From Thermosynechococcaceae cyanobacterium Okahandja (lineage in GTDB: Bacteria; Cyanobacteriota; Cyanobacteriia; Thermosynechococcales; Thermosynechococcaceae): DNA of 64,000 bases. A program made the translations under genes and the position numbers. Positions 17,949-26,384 of this stretch are shown in pieces. A model generated the notes under the pieces. It ran no database searches. It had not been told where the DNA came from and saw only the letters and a list, made by a program, of their open reading frames with translations. How positions within the stretch are numbered: the stretch's first letter is position 1; each line of letters starts with the position of its first letter. The DNA lies in contig CP136945.1 of the NCBI GenBank assembly GCA_041530395.1, positions 2,046,001-2,110,000 on the forward strand, written 5' to 3'.

Positions 17949-18577
17949 ACATCCTCCGGCAAGGAACAGTAATCTGTTTTAACAGCGCGGCGACCAAAAG
18001 AACGCCGTTGCCAGTCCAGCGGTACGTCTTGGCGGATGTCAGTGCCATCGGGCGCTTCTAGCACAAGACGCAGTTGCCGAGGAGGCTTCTTGCGGCTGCG
18101 GTGTTCGTAAGGAGCCTGTGCCAGCGCCTGCCGTAACGGCAAATCCACCACCCCTACCCGAATTGGATGACTGGGGATAAAGCTTTTGCGCCCTAGGTAC
18201 AGCTGCCAACGGGGAGCTTGCAGCGCTGCATCCAGTTGAGTCAGTAATTTAGCGTCGCCTTCTAGCCCTACCAAATAGTCAGCATCCGCCACATAGTAGC
18301 GATCGCTGAGGGTGGTGTTGGCCTTATTCTTATCGCGCATGTTGTCTTGGACAGTGTGGTAGTCCCGTTGCAACACTCCTTCTTTATTGACCCGCACCCC
18401 CATCTTCAGCGCCGCAAGGTCATGTACAGGCTCCCAGCGGGGGCGACCCAGCGCCGCACAGAGGAGGCCAATCACAGCAGATTTAGTGGGTTCACGGCGG
18501 CTATCCCGATGACCAAATTGGCTATGATCCCCCCAACTCATCATGGGCGATCGCAATCGTAACAGCAGCGTGGGCAT
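17924..18577 (-). CDS. cas5e: Cascade subunit Cas5e (CasD)
   Basis: A 217-residue Cas5e, which caps the 5' handle of the crRNA in the type I-E Cascade complex. The N-terminus is typical: LLLRLRSPMMSWGDHSQFG, then REPTKSAVIGLLCAALG. The later LYLGRKSFIPSHPI block is also a Cas5e hallmark. It starts one base after the cas7e stop codon and overlaps cas6e at its 3' end. Confidence 0.94.
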   Translation of the reverse strand: MPTLLLRLRSPMMSWGDHSQFGHRDSRREPTKSAVIGLLCAALGRPRWEPVHDLAALKMGVRVNKEGVLQRDYHTVQDNMRDKNKANTTLSDRYYVADADYLVGLEGDAKLLTQLDAALQAPRWQLYLGRKSFIPSHPIRVGVVDLPLRQALAQAPYEHRSRKKPPRQLRLVLEAPDGTDIRQDVPLDWQRRSFGRRAVKTDYCSLPEDVCTFPNLS

Positions 18578-18578
18578 C

Positions 18579-19712
18579 TTACTGTTCTCCGGTGTTGAAG
18601 GCTTTCTCTAGAGCTTCTTGCAGCAGCGTGTCCACCGAGTCCTGTTCCGCCTCTGCTAGGGCTTCAAGCTGTTCTGCCAAGTTTTTGCGGGTAACGATAC
18701 CCTTATATTTCACCCCTGCCTCACCATACATTTTGGTGAGGTCAGCCCAGTGGGTATCCAGCGCCTTGACGGCATTTTCCAGTAGGCTTTTGCCATTTTT
18801 GGGGGCGATCGGGTTTTCAAAGGCATCCACTAACGACACAGGCTGCCCCTGACGGACAACCGCCATGACCACCGCAGGCAATGAGTGAGCAGCAAAGCTG
18901 TTTTGATGGCCAGATGGAATGGCATGAATAAACGCCTCAGCAAAGGCTGTCACAATGGATTCCAGATGCTCTGTCCCCCCCAAATTACGAGCCAGTTGTT
19001 CAGTATCCAATGTGGCAAAGCGATAGTAGGTGGAGCTATTGTAGCCAGTTTCCCCCATGTGGTCAGCACCCGTTTCGTCATCCCCGCCCAGATCATCCAC
19101 AGCGGTGAAGAAATCGAATTCCTGTTGCAGCGTGTTAACACTAATGGCATGAGCCATCTGCACAGCAGCATCGACATTGGCCGTAGGTAGCGAAGCCATC
19201 ATTCGACCAAAGAGGGCAACATCACCGGGTTTGCCCGTTTCGACCAGTGCTTTTTGGATAGCCTTGGTAATCTCCTTGGATAGTTCTGCCTTGTCGCCAG
19301 TTAGGCCGGGTTCAATACCTGCCCAATTGTTGATCAGGATGTGGGCGATCGCGGCCAATTCCGTTTTCCCTAAAAAGACAATGGTCGTTGCTTTGCCTTG
19401 TTCATTCAATTTAAGCTTAAGACCTTCCTCTAGAGCGAGGCGAGCGGCACTCTCTGCCTTCTGTTCATCAATCCCTTGATCGATCAAGAGCTTTTTCAGT
19501 TCAGGTAACCAGTTGCGGGAGCGATCGGCAAACTGGCTAGCACTCAGCTTGGAATGTTGTTGATAGTACAGTCGCACCGCCCGTTTTTGACACTGGCTAG
19601 AGATGCGGGCACGCGGACGACCGCCAAAAATTGTGGATTTAGGCATTCCGTTTTCATCCCGATTCAGATTGGCAGGGGGGAAGCTTTGAATCAAATGAAG
19701 TTCAAGTTGCAT
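18579..19712 (-). CDS. cas7e: Cascade backbone subunit Cas7e (CasC/Cse4)
   Basis: A 377-residue Cas7e; six copies form the crRNA-binding backbone of I-E Cascade. Recognisable segments are the N-terminal LIQSFPPANLNRDENGMPK, then GGRPRARISSQCQKRAVR, FGRMMASLPTANVDAAVQMA and ADHMGETGYNSSTYYRFA. A GAGG ribosome-binding site precedes the start by about eight bases. Unlike typical I-E operons, it is separated from cse2 by about 830 bases of degenerate toxin-antitoxin sequence, so it may need its own promoter there. Confidence 0.95.
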   Translation of the reverse strand: MQLELHLIQSFPPANLNRDENGMPKSTIFGGRPRARISSQCQKRAVRLYYQQHSKLSASQFADRSRNWLPELKKLLIDQGIDEQKAESAARLALEEGLKLKLNEQGKATTIVFLGKTELAAIAHILINNWAGIEPGLTGDKAELSKEITKAIQKALVETGKPGDVALFGRMMASLPTANVDAAVQMAHAISVNTLQQEFDFFTAVDDLGGDDETGADHMGETGYNSSTYYRFATLDTEQLARNLGGTEHLESIVTAFAEAFIHAIPSGHQNSFAAHSLPAVVMAVVRQGQPVSLVDAFENPIAPKNGKSLLENAVKALDTHWADLTKMYGEAGVKYKGIVTRKNLAEQLEALAEAEQDSVDTLLQEALEKAFNTGEQ

Positions 19713-19854
19713 AGATAATTTCCTCAGTGAGAAAACAAGGTTTTGATCTTTCGGTTGGGCGAAATAATAAGGTCAAAGGTCACTCAAGCGCAAGGGTGAC
19801 CCTGCTAGGGCTAGTGGATGCATTCGCCTTGATGCATAGCCCTCATCCCCCCAC

Positions 19855-19882
19855 CCCCTTCTCCCTTTTTTGGGAGAAGGGG
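19855..19882. repeat. Perfect 11-bp inverted repeat with T6 loop
   Basis: CCCCTTCTCCC (19855-19865) and GGGAGAAGGGG (19872-19882) pair perfectly around six Ts. With the flanking CCCTCATCCCCCCA this looks like the C-rich palindromic intergenic repeat that is common in cyanobacteria. It lies in the gap between cas7e and the hicB pseudogene and could cause partial termination or shape mRNA ends within the cas operon. Confidence 0.6.
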
Positions 19883-19936
19883 AGACGGATTCAAAGTCCC
19901 TCAGTCCCTCTTCCGTCCTAGGAGAAAAATCTAGGG

Positions 19937-20116
19937 TTAGGGCAACAACTTTTTTTCCTCTTGAGATAAAGTTAACAGGTAGGGACTAACAGTCGCTTTG
20001 ATGTTGGCTTCTACCTCTAGTTGAGAATTACCTTGGGTCTGGCATCCTTCTAGGGAAGAGCAATAGGTATAGTCGCCAAATTCATCTTTTTCGATGAGGA
20101 CAGAAAGTTAATGCAT
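19937..20116 (-). pseudogene. hicB: hicB-type antitoxin pseudogene (stop at codon 3)
   Basis: Reading leftward from ATG at 20116 gives Met-His-stop (TAA at 20110-20108). A continuous frame then runs to TAA at 19937-19939. It translates as LSVLIEKDEFGDYTYCSSLEGCQTQGNSQLEVEANIKATV and further. That matches the HicB antitoxin fold almost block by block: the IEKDE-G-Y opening, the C-xx-LEGC-TQG centre and the EA-ANIK helix. The DNA-binding C-terminal domain of longer HicB proteins is absent. A single base change (for example AAA to TAA) would explain the stop. I found no clear hicA toxin in 20117-20285, only broken frames. The pseudogene lies inside the cas operon, on the same strand. Confidence 0.72.
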
Positions 20117-20285
20117 AATTATTTCTCCGGAACTTTACTAATGAGCAAGGTGTGAGTTTTACTAGCACAGAATAGACCTTAGAAGACGTTCTAATCTCTC
20201 ACGGTTAGATACCTGAAGCCTACCGAGTTTTCGGACGCAAAGTTATAGGTTGCCATAGGCAGCATCCTCAGAATTGTCCCAAACC
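20117..20285. other. Degenerate stretch between antitoxin-like gene and hicB remnant
   Basis: No intact frame of useful length is present on either strand. On the cas-operon strand all three frames carry stops within short runs. This is where a toxin gene would be expected in a TA pair, but I could not align any of the fragments with HicA, PIN or RelE motifs. Confidence 0.4.
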
Positions 20286-20450
20286 TTAGCAGAAGCAACT
20301 TCTGGTATCTGAAGAAACACTTTTAGTCGGCTCATTTCGAGTACGTTGACTTAAAAAGTCAGTAAATTCTCCTACGTCCCTAACTTGGTGAAGCTGGAGA
20401 TGCCGTATTTTTTCAATTATGTCTTGCTCTCGTTTAGAAAGAGATTGCAT
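20286..20450 (-). CDS. Small antitoxin-like protein inside the cas operon
   Basis: A 54-residue frame starting at the ATG at 20450, chosen because a perfect AGGAGG ribosome-binding site lies seven bases upstream (20458-20463 on this strand). The product starts MQSLSKREQDIIEKIRHLQL and continues QVRDVGEFTDFLSQR. This pattern (I-EKI--L---QV-D---FTDFL) resembles small antitoxins of the DUF2281 type. The tail is Ser/Thr-rich and ends in Cys-Phe-Cys. No intact toxin gene follows; the next recognisable frame is the hicB pseudogene. It may be a surviving antitoxin whose toxin has decayed. Family assignment is tentative. Confidence 0.45.
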   Translation of the reverse strand: MQSLSKREQDIIEKIRHLQLHQVRDVGEFTDFLSQRTRNEPTKSVSSDTRSCFC

Positions 20451-20543
20451 GGCGTTTCCTCCTGAATTTGACTGATTAACGAAGTGTGTTTTTTGCAATC
20501 GTTTAACTCATGGCTTGGGGATTATTGATACACTGTGAGGTAT

Positions 20544-21095
20544 CTAATCTGCCTCATCCGGTTTGTTTGAAGGGGAAGTTGCCCGCCAGAAGGTTTTAGC
20601 CCATTGATCTTGAATAAATTGATCGGGATGATCCCAAAAACAAAGATCGGCGATGAGTTGGGGATAATAAACAGGAATGTTCTTGTCCTTTTTACTTTTA
20701 ATCTGTCGCACCAACGCCGTAATCGGAGATTGGATATCAGCCAGATCTGTATCCAACAGGGTTCTAAATCGTCGCTCGGGGCCTTTGGATTCAGTGCTGT
20801 TTTGTAAGTCTAAGCAGCTTTGGGCAAAATTGCGGGGGGCAGGTTCAGAGTCTTGGTCGTGGTAAATCGCGAGGCAAGCCACAAAAATCCAGAGATGCTG
20901 CTGTTGCTCGTGGATGTCTGCCAAATAGGGCAGCGTACAGGGATACACTTTGCGTAGGTGGTAGTGCTCACCCGAGAGTGCCCGCTTGAAGGCGGCCTTG
21001 GCACCCGTGTCATTTTTGATGCGATCTTGGATAGTTTGCAGGAATTTTATCTCTCGCTCTAGGCGATGACGGGGTGGGGTCTGGGTTGTGGTCAT
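20544..21095 (-). CDS. cse2: Cascade small subunit Cse2 (CasB)
   Basis: A 183-residue all-helical Cse2; two copies form the inner belly of I-E Cascade and stabilise the R-loop. Characteristic segments are FLQTIQDRIKNDTGAKAAFKR near the N-terminus, then YPCTLPYLADIHEQQQHLWI and SPITALVRQIKSK. It follows cse1 by 14 bases. Downstream the usual immediate cas7e neighbour is displaced by the toxin-antitoxin remnant. Confidence 0.92.
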   Translation of the reverse strand: MTTTQTPPRHRLEREIKFLQTIQDRIKNDTGAKAAFKRALSGEHYHLRKVYPCTLPYLADIHEQQQHLWIFVACLAIYHDQDSEPAPRNFAQSCLDLQNSTESKGPERRFRTLLDTDLADIQSPITALVRQIKSKKDKNIPVYYPQLIADLCFWDHPDQFIQDQWAKTFWRATSPSNKPDEAD

Positions 21096-21109
21096 AAATT
21101 AGGCTCCTA

Positions 21110-22684
21110 TTAGGAAATTTTTCCTTCTTTCTTAGCGGCGGCTTTGGCTTTTTTGGCGTTCTTTTCCTCTGGGGTAGCCCGCAGATCGGCAAGTTTCCAC
21201 TCCAGCGTGCGGAGGGCAGCAGATCTAGCTTGGTAGTTGCGTATAGATACAATGGACTCAGTAAAAGCTTGACGGGCGGCAGCCTGAACCTTATCTGTCC
21301 AAGCGGTCAATTCCTTAAAACCATAGCGGGTGATACCATCGGCTCCGGTTTGGCTGTCTTGGGGCAGGGCACTAAGCAGTTCTGGGAAAATACGGTCGAG
21401 GGTAGCCCAGTAGCGGGATTCCCCATCAAGGGCACTCGCTAAACGTCCCGCATCCCCATACTTGAGCACTTCTGCAAGGACAAAGTAGGGGCTACCTCGA
21501 AACGAGCGGAAGACCTGTTGGTGGTCTTCAGCGATCGCGATCGCGCTCTTCAACGCCTGAGCCAACTCCCTGTCGGTCACGTACTGAATCGGTGCTGAAA
21601 ACTGCTCCCAACTCCAGCCTAGGGGCTTAGCTTGATCCGCGCTAAGACCTAGAATTTGCAACGTGACAACATCATCAACGAGGTCTTCGGATTTGAGTTC
21701 TGCCAGCCAATCGACAATGCGGGGACGGTGTTGTTTTTCTGCTGAGAGCAGAAAGGTATCGGCATCCCGCCAAAGCTGCTTAGTTAAGGATAGGCGCACG
21801 GGCTTATCCTCCCGGTAGGCTACCCCACATTCCCACTGTTGAGACGACACCTGATCCGGTAGGGAATTGCCCATGGTGATCGCCAGTTGGCTGACTTCAC
21901 CGTTTTTGGGAAATAGCCGCAACCGTCGCCAAGGAAAGCTGAGATAGCTGATATAGCCCTGGGGGGGTGCTTTCTTGGGTTTGCCGCCATAGCCCGTTTC
22001 CCAAGCGGGCAGATCCTCCCCCGTGACCACACTGGGTACCTCCGCTGCTGGGTCGTAGCGCATCAGGTTAAACATCAAGGTTTGTTTTAGGGTGCTGCCC
22101 CGCACCAGCACATTGGCAGCATTGATGGTGGGGGTATTGACTGCTGAACGGTTGCCGCTGGATTGTCCCACATAGAAGGCTCTTAGACTCGTAATATCAA
22201 CCCCTTGCAGTCGCACTAGCAGGCGGGCAGCTTGGGGCAGAGAAATACTGTAACCACTCCACTCGTGGACATGAGAGAACACATAAGACTTATCTGCTGC
22301 ACTCATGAGGTGGAGGGTGTAAATGGGAACAGCTTTGTCTGGGGGTAAGACGGGATCCTGCATAAAGGGATGGTCGGGGTGGAGCAGGTCAAAGCGATCG
22401 CGCCATTGGTTAAGGTAGGCGATCGCCCTTTGGCCGTTATCCTCAAAAATCTCCTCCCAGTGATCGGTGTTGCGCGGTCCTTGGTAAGCGCGATGCAGAA
22501 TCGCCAGTAAAAAGCGATAGAGCGCCAAGGTTGTCGGTGGGTTATCGGCTTGGATGTCCCGCAGCATCTCCCAAGTTTGAAAGAGTTCAACAAGGGAAAC
22601 CTCGCGAATTTGGAACTCTGAGGTAACAACGGGTAGCCAAGGCTGGTCAATTAAGTTAAACGTCGTTGGTGTTTCGTTCATCAT
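21110..22684 (-). CDS. cse1: Cascade large subunit Cse1 (CasA/Cas8e)
   Basis: A 524-residue Cas8e, the I-E subunit that reads the PAM and recruits Cas3. It opens with the family-typical FNLIDQPWLPVVTSEFQIREVSL split across the N-terminus and contains HPDHPFMQDPVL and the GWSWEQFSAPIQYVTDRE region. The C-terminal four-helix bundle ends in a Lys/Ala-rich tail. Length is normal. ATG codons at 22684 and 22681 are both possible starts. It begins 27 bases after the cas3 stop. Confidence 0.94.
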   Translation of the reverse strand: MMNETPTTFNLIDQPWLPVVTSEFQIREVSLVELFQTWEMLRDIQADNPPTTLALYRFLLAILHRAYQGPRNTDHWEEIFEDNGQRAIAYLNQWRDRFDLLHPDHPFMQDPVLPPDKAVPIYTLHLMSAADKSYVFSHVHEWSGYSISLPQAARLLVRLQGVDITSLRAFYVGQSSGNRSAVNTPTINAANVLVRGSTLKQTLMFNLMRYDPAAEVPSVVTGEDLPAWETGYGGKPKKAPPQGYISYLSFPWRRLRLFPKNGEVSQLAITMGNSLPDQVSSQQWECGVAYREDKPVRLSLTKQLWRDADTFLLSAEKQHRPRIVDWLAELKSEDLVDDVVTLQILGLSADQAKPLGWSWEQFSAPIQYVTDRELAQALKSAIAIAEDHQQVFRSFRGSPYFVLAEVLKYGDAGRLASALDGESRYWATLDRIFPELLSALPQDSQTGADGITRYGFKELTAWTDKVQAAARQAFTESIVSIRNYQARSAALRTLEWKLADLRATPEEKNAKKAKAAAKKEGKIS

Positions 22685-22711
22685 TCCCCTGCTAGTTATT
22701 GAGTAGTCTGA

Positions 22712-25435
22712 TCAAAGAGCATCAATGAGCACGCCCCGCAGCGGATCAAGGGTCAACTGCCAGTCCCCCACCATCGCCACACCGTCCGCATTGACCTCTA
22801 CGTAGCGGCAGTTTCGTAAGAGCGCCGATGTCCAAGTGGCGGGATTTTTCTGCGCCAGTAAGGTTGAGACAAGCCCATTTTGGGTGATACGGGTACTATG
22901 GGCTAACAGTTTGCGGATGAGGGGCAGGCTAGGACGAACCTTGAGATCTACCGCATCTTGGGTGCCCGGAAACACTAACTCTGTTCCGATGCGTTGCAAA
23001 AAGATGGTAGTAACGGAGGGTGTACCGAGGCGGGTAGCGGCGGCGATCGCGCTTTCGTCGTCCTCGTTTTTTAGGTAGGTGAACTGGTCAGGCTGGATAT
23101 CTCCATGGGGCGGTGGAATTTTCACCTGATTAGCTTTGGTTTCTTTAGCGTCCTTCTCTTCGGCTTGGTATTTGCCTAGAGACACTGCCCAGTCTTCGGC
23201 ATGAACAGGCTCTAGCTTTTCAGGGACAGGCATGTCTAGGTCATAGACCGACTCGATTAGGGCATCTATCTCCTGGGGCAGTTGCACTTGGGAGCGTTGC
23301 CGCAGCGTGAGCCAACTGCGCAGTAGGATATGGCGATCGTAGATATGGCCGCTCTCGTTGAAATCTGCCCTGCCCTGAGCCGTTATTGTTGGCTTAATCA
23401 CCCAAAGAGCAGGATGGGTTAGTTGTGCGGGTCGGTTGTCCCGCCTGTGCCGATGGAGTCGTCCCGATCGCTGCAACAACAGGTCAATGGGAGCAAGATC
23501 GCTAATTAATAGGTCAAAGTCCACATCCAAGCTTTGCTCAATTACCTGAGTGGCCACTAAAACAAACCGATGGGGGCGATACTTGTCGCCCTTACCAAAC
23601 TTGCGCAAACAGTCAGCCTCAATCCTTTCTCGGTCTTTGAACAGAAAGCGACCGTGGAATAGCCCCAGTTCCTTAGGCTCAAAGTATTCTTGCAAGCGCT
23701 GGTGAACAGCTTGGGCGCGGTTGACTGTCGAACAGATGACAGCTACACACCCCCCTTCTTTAGCAAGCAACTGCTGTAGATCTGTGACCCAGTTCTCATC
23801 TTGCTTCCAGGCGATTTCTAAGAAACGACACACATGTTCAGAAGCGGCAAAGGCTTGGCTGATGGCTGTGCCGTTAGTAAAAACTGTGATGCGAGGGTAG
23901 GGAGCCTCCGGCAAAGGTGGAACAGGTTGGTTACATCCAGTTGCATAGGCAGTCAACAAGCGTTGACGGGTGCTGGCGGGCAACGTGGCCGAGAGGGCAA
24001 TCACGGGGGAACCCAGCACTGCTGCCCATTCCAAAAAGCGCTCTAGGAGCGTGCTGGTATAGAGGTCGTAGGCGTGGATCTCATCCAGAATGATCGTGCG
24101 CCCTGCCAGACCAAACAGGCGGACAAATTGGTGGCGCGATCGCACCACCCCCATCAACCCCTGATCCAGAGTACCTACACCATAGGGACTCAACAGCGTG
24201 CGCTTGCGAGTTGTGTGCCACTCACTGGCGAATACCCCTCGCCCCTCCTCGTCGTACACCTGATCCAGACAGCAGACGGTTTCCTGATAATCCCCTTTCA
24301 GTGCAGCAGCACTGTGGCTGAGGGTGAGATTCACCACCTCATCGGGATAGCGTTTTTGCAGAAACGCCTTGACGCGCTCAAACATGGCGTTGCTGGTTGC
24401 TTGGGTCGGCAGGCCAATATAAAAGCCCCCCGCACCCGTTTGATGTTGTAGGTGATCCGCCAAGTACAGCGCCGCTTCGGTTTTGCCCTCCCCCATCGAG
24501 GCCTCCAGCATCACCAGACAGGGAGGTACTAGGCCCTCAGCCATTTGTATTGCCGCAGATTGCAGAGGTCGAAGCTCGTCAATGAAGTCAAAAAGTTTAG
24601 AGAAGGGAAGTGGATCGCCAGTAGGGGGAGATTGCCAACCTTGGTTTTTAAGAGCTTGCTGCGCTTTCTCGGCAAGCCCAGTCTGATACGTTTCAAACGG
24701 CTCATCATTGGCGTAGGGAAAGCTCTCAGGATTGGAGGCCAGCCAATCAGAAACGGTGGTTAATCCCGCCAAAATCATCGCGGCAGCGTTATCGCACTGA
24801 CTGGGTAAATCTTCAGCCGTGAGTTGGACAAAGCCCTGAAGTTGTTGAAAGATGCTCAGGCTGTGCTGTCGCCAAACGCTGCGCTCATCAGTGCCCGCGA
24901 TCGCCCTATCCAAGTCATCAATCTCTTGCTGGCTGGGGAAGAACCCGTGGTGCCCGCCAACAATGGTGCTCAGTTTCCGTGCCAATCGCTTGGCATGACG
25001 CTTAGACAACTCTCGACCAACTCCGATGATCACCAGAAAATCGGGCAATGTGGCCGCAGTCACCAATCCGTGAGGGGCATTTTTAGGTCTGCGACGTTCT
25101 GGGGGCAAGGAAGCCCATTCATCGTACAGACCCGCTCCCACCAAGGCTTTGCCCACCTCGCTCACCTGAAATTGAAAGGCAGGGCTGACCTTACCTAAGT
25201 CGTGGCTTCCAGCCATAAAGCCGCAGAAGCGCACCAGAGATTCGTTATCTGGCAAACCAAGACCCTTCGCAAGGCGTTGACGCACCAGCGGGCTAAGGTG
25301 CGTTCTAATGATTTCCATTGCCACTGCTGCTGTATCTGCGAGGTGACAAATCACCGGATGATACGTTAGCGTGCCATTGGGGTTAAACGTACCGTGGCTG
25401 ACCTTAGCCCAAAAACGAGACACCATAAGCTTCAC
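22712..25435 (-). CDS. cas3: CRISPR-associated nuclease-helicase Cas3 (type I-E)
   Basis: A 907-residue single-chain Cas3, which unwinds and degrades target DNA marked by Cascade. The HD nuclease domain comes first, with H31 and the SHDLGK motif at residues 77-82. The superfamily 2 helicase has Walker A SMGEGKT (313-319), the DEIH box (451-454), SATLPA (482-487) and motif VI QRSGRLHR. Catalytic residues look intact, so the system is probably active. It is the first gene of the leftward cas operon. A second in-frame ATG three codons in is an alternative start. Confidence 0.96.
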   Translation of the reverse strand: MKLMVSRFWAKVSHGTFNPNGTLTYHPVICHLADTAAVAMEIIRTHLSPLVRQRLAKGLGLPDNESLVRFCGFMAGSHDLGKVSPAFQFQVSEVGKALVGAGLYDEWASLPPERRRPKNAPHGLVTAATLPDFLVIIGVGRELSKRHAKRLARKLSTIVGGHHGFFPSQQEIDDLDRAIAGTDERSVWRQHSLSIFQQLQGFVQLTAEDLPSQCDNAAAMILAGLTTVSDWLASNPESFPYANDEPFETYQTGLAEKAQQALKNQGWQSPPTGDPLPFSKLFDFIDELRPLQSAAIQMAEGLVPPCLVMLEASMGEGKTEAALYLADHLQHQTGAGGFYIGLPTQATSNAMFERVKAFLQKRYPDEVVNLTLSHSAAALKGDYQETVCCLDQVYDEEGRGVFASEWHTTRKRTLLSPYGVGTLDQGLMGVVRSRHQFVRLFGLAGRTIILDEIHAYDLYTSTLLERFLEWAAVLGSPVIALSATLPASTRQRLLTAYATGCNQPVPPLPEAPYPRITVFTNGTAISQAFAASEHVCRFLEIAWKQDENWVTDLQQLLAKEGGCVAVICSTVNRAQAVHQRLQEYFEPKELGLFHGRFLFKDRERIEADCLRKFGKGDKYRPHRFVLVATQVIEQSLDVDFDLLISDLAPIDLLLQRSGRLHRHRRDNRPAQLTHPALWVIKPTITAQGRADFNESGHIYDRHILLRSWLTLRQRSQVQLPQEIDALIESVYDLDMPVPEKLEPVHAEDWAVSLGKYQAEEKDAKETKANQVKIPPPHGDIQPDQFTYLKNEDDESAIAAATRLGTPSVTTIFLQRIGTELVFPGTQDAVDLKVRPSLPLIRKLLAHSTRITQNGLVSTLLAQKNPATWTSALLRNCRYVEVNADGVAMVGDWQLTLDPLRGVLIDAL

Positions 25436-25759
25436 TAAAATGCGCGGTCAGGCTCGTCCTTCAGTGTGGAGAAGGATAGCCGTTCAGACCTGAAGTCCTG
25501 TGTTTTTGCCATAGGCCGATGATCGAAACCTCCGGCAGACGCTTTCGTGGCGGGAGGGGAGGAAGAGGGGCGGTAGTCAGAGATTATCAAGCACAATTGT
25601 ACTACTCCCAGAATAGTTGCTACACTGTGACCCATGGAACTCATGGAAAAAGTGCTTAGCTATTGTTTCTACCCAGCTTGCAGCAGGGGTTGAGGCATCT
25701 GCTGTCAGAGGGAGTTGAACCATCCATGATTACAGGTTGATTTTGATGAGTAAGCGCTT
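25436..25759. other. Intergenic region between cas3 and the Uma2 gene
   Basis: About 320 bases separate the divergent cas3 and Uma2 genes and must hold both promoters. On the cas3 strand a GATAAT lies around 25581-25586, but no convincing -35 precedes it. A GC-rich stretch at about 25527-25560 contains an imperfect palindrome (CCTCC...GGAGG). A 69-codon frame on the minus strand has unnatural composition and is not called. Nothing else was recognised. Confidence 0.4.
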
Positions 25760-26347
25760 ATGATTGCGGTTAAAGAAGAAGAACAGTATTTTACTCCTGA
25801 AGAATATTTTATTTGGGAAGAGCAGCAGTTAGAAAAGCACGAGCTCATCAATGGCCGCGTGTATGCGATGACGGGTGGCACGCAAAATCACAGCGGGATC
25901 AAAATAAATATCATTAGCTTAATCAAGGCGCACTTGAGGGGCAGTCAGTGTAAAGTCTTTAATTCAGATCTAAAGGTCAATATTGTCGATACGTCTAACT
26001 ACACCTATCCTGATTTAAGCGTAACCTGTGATGAGCGCGATCGCCAGCAGGCAAGGTACATAACCTATCCTTGCTTAATTGTGGAGGTTTTATCCCCCAG
26101 CCCTGAAGCTTATGACCGCGGTAAGAAATTTGCAATGTACCGCCGCAATCCTAATTTGATTGATTATGTCTTAGTCAGTTCCGAGGAGATGGCGATCGAT
26201 ATATATCACAAAAATGAGGCGGGGGATTGGTTAATTTTGAGCTATCGAGCAGGGGATGTGGTAGAGCTAAAGAGCATTAACTTCAGTGTGCCAATTGAAC
26301 ATGTTTATGAGGAGATTGTTTTCGAGCCGTTACCGGATGCCCGATGA
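25760..26347 (+). CDS. Uma2 family endonuclease-like protein (DUF820)
   Basis: A 195-residue member of the Uma2/DUF820 family, greatly expanded in cyanobacteria, with a PD-(D/E)xK nuclease-like fold. The expected pattern is present: YFTPEEYFIWEEQQLEKHEL then NGRVYAMTGGTQNHS, VFNSDLKVNI, YPDLSVTCDE (acidic motif), YPCLIVEVLSPSPEAYDRGKK with the E-V-L motif, and YRRNPNLIDYVLV. The biological role of this family is not established. It stands alone between the cas operon and the 5-oxoprolinase gene, and has a somewhat lower GC content than its right-hand neighbour. Confidence 0.88.
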   Translation: MIAVKEEEQYFTPEEYFIWEEQQLEKHELINGRVYAMTGGTQNHSGIKINIISLIKAHLRGSQCKVFNSDLKVNIVDTSNYTYPDLSVTCDERDRQQARYITYPCLIVEVLSPSPEAYDRGKKFAMYRRNPNLIDYVLVSSEEMAIDIYHKNEAGDWLILSYRAGDVVELKSINFSVPIEHVYEEIVFEPLPDAR

Positions 26348-26349
26348 TA

Positions 26350-26377
26350 TTCAAAGGTTCACAAACAAAATTATAAT
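26350..26377 (+). promoter_or_regulatory. Possible promoter for the 5-oxoprolinase gene
   Basis: A perfect TATAAT lies at 26372-26377, preceded by TTCAAA at 26350-26355 (16-base spacing, four of six matches). The start codon is at 26385. Transcription from this promoter would begin almost at the start codon, giving a leaderless or very short-leader mRNA. Confidence 0.4.
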
Positions 26378-26384
26378 GTAAGCC

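Noticed and set aside
20117-20285. hicA toxin remnant next to the hicB pseudogene
   Set aside because: Fragments such as ERLERLLRSIL are faintly suggestive, but no HicA motif (GSHR/K, catalytic His) could be found.
25435-25644. 69-codon frame upstream of cas3, and a possible IS200/IS605 end
   Set aside because: Ser/Pro-rich, overlaps the cas3 start, no homology seen; the GC-rich palindrome nearby is too short to call a transposon end.
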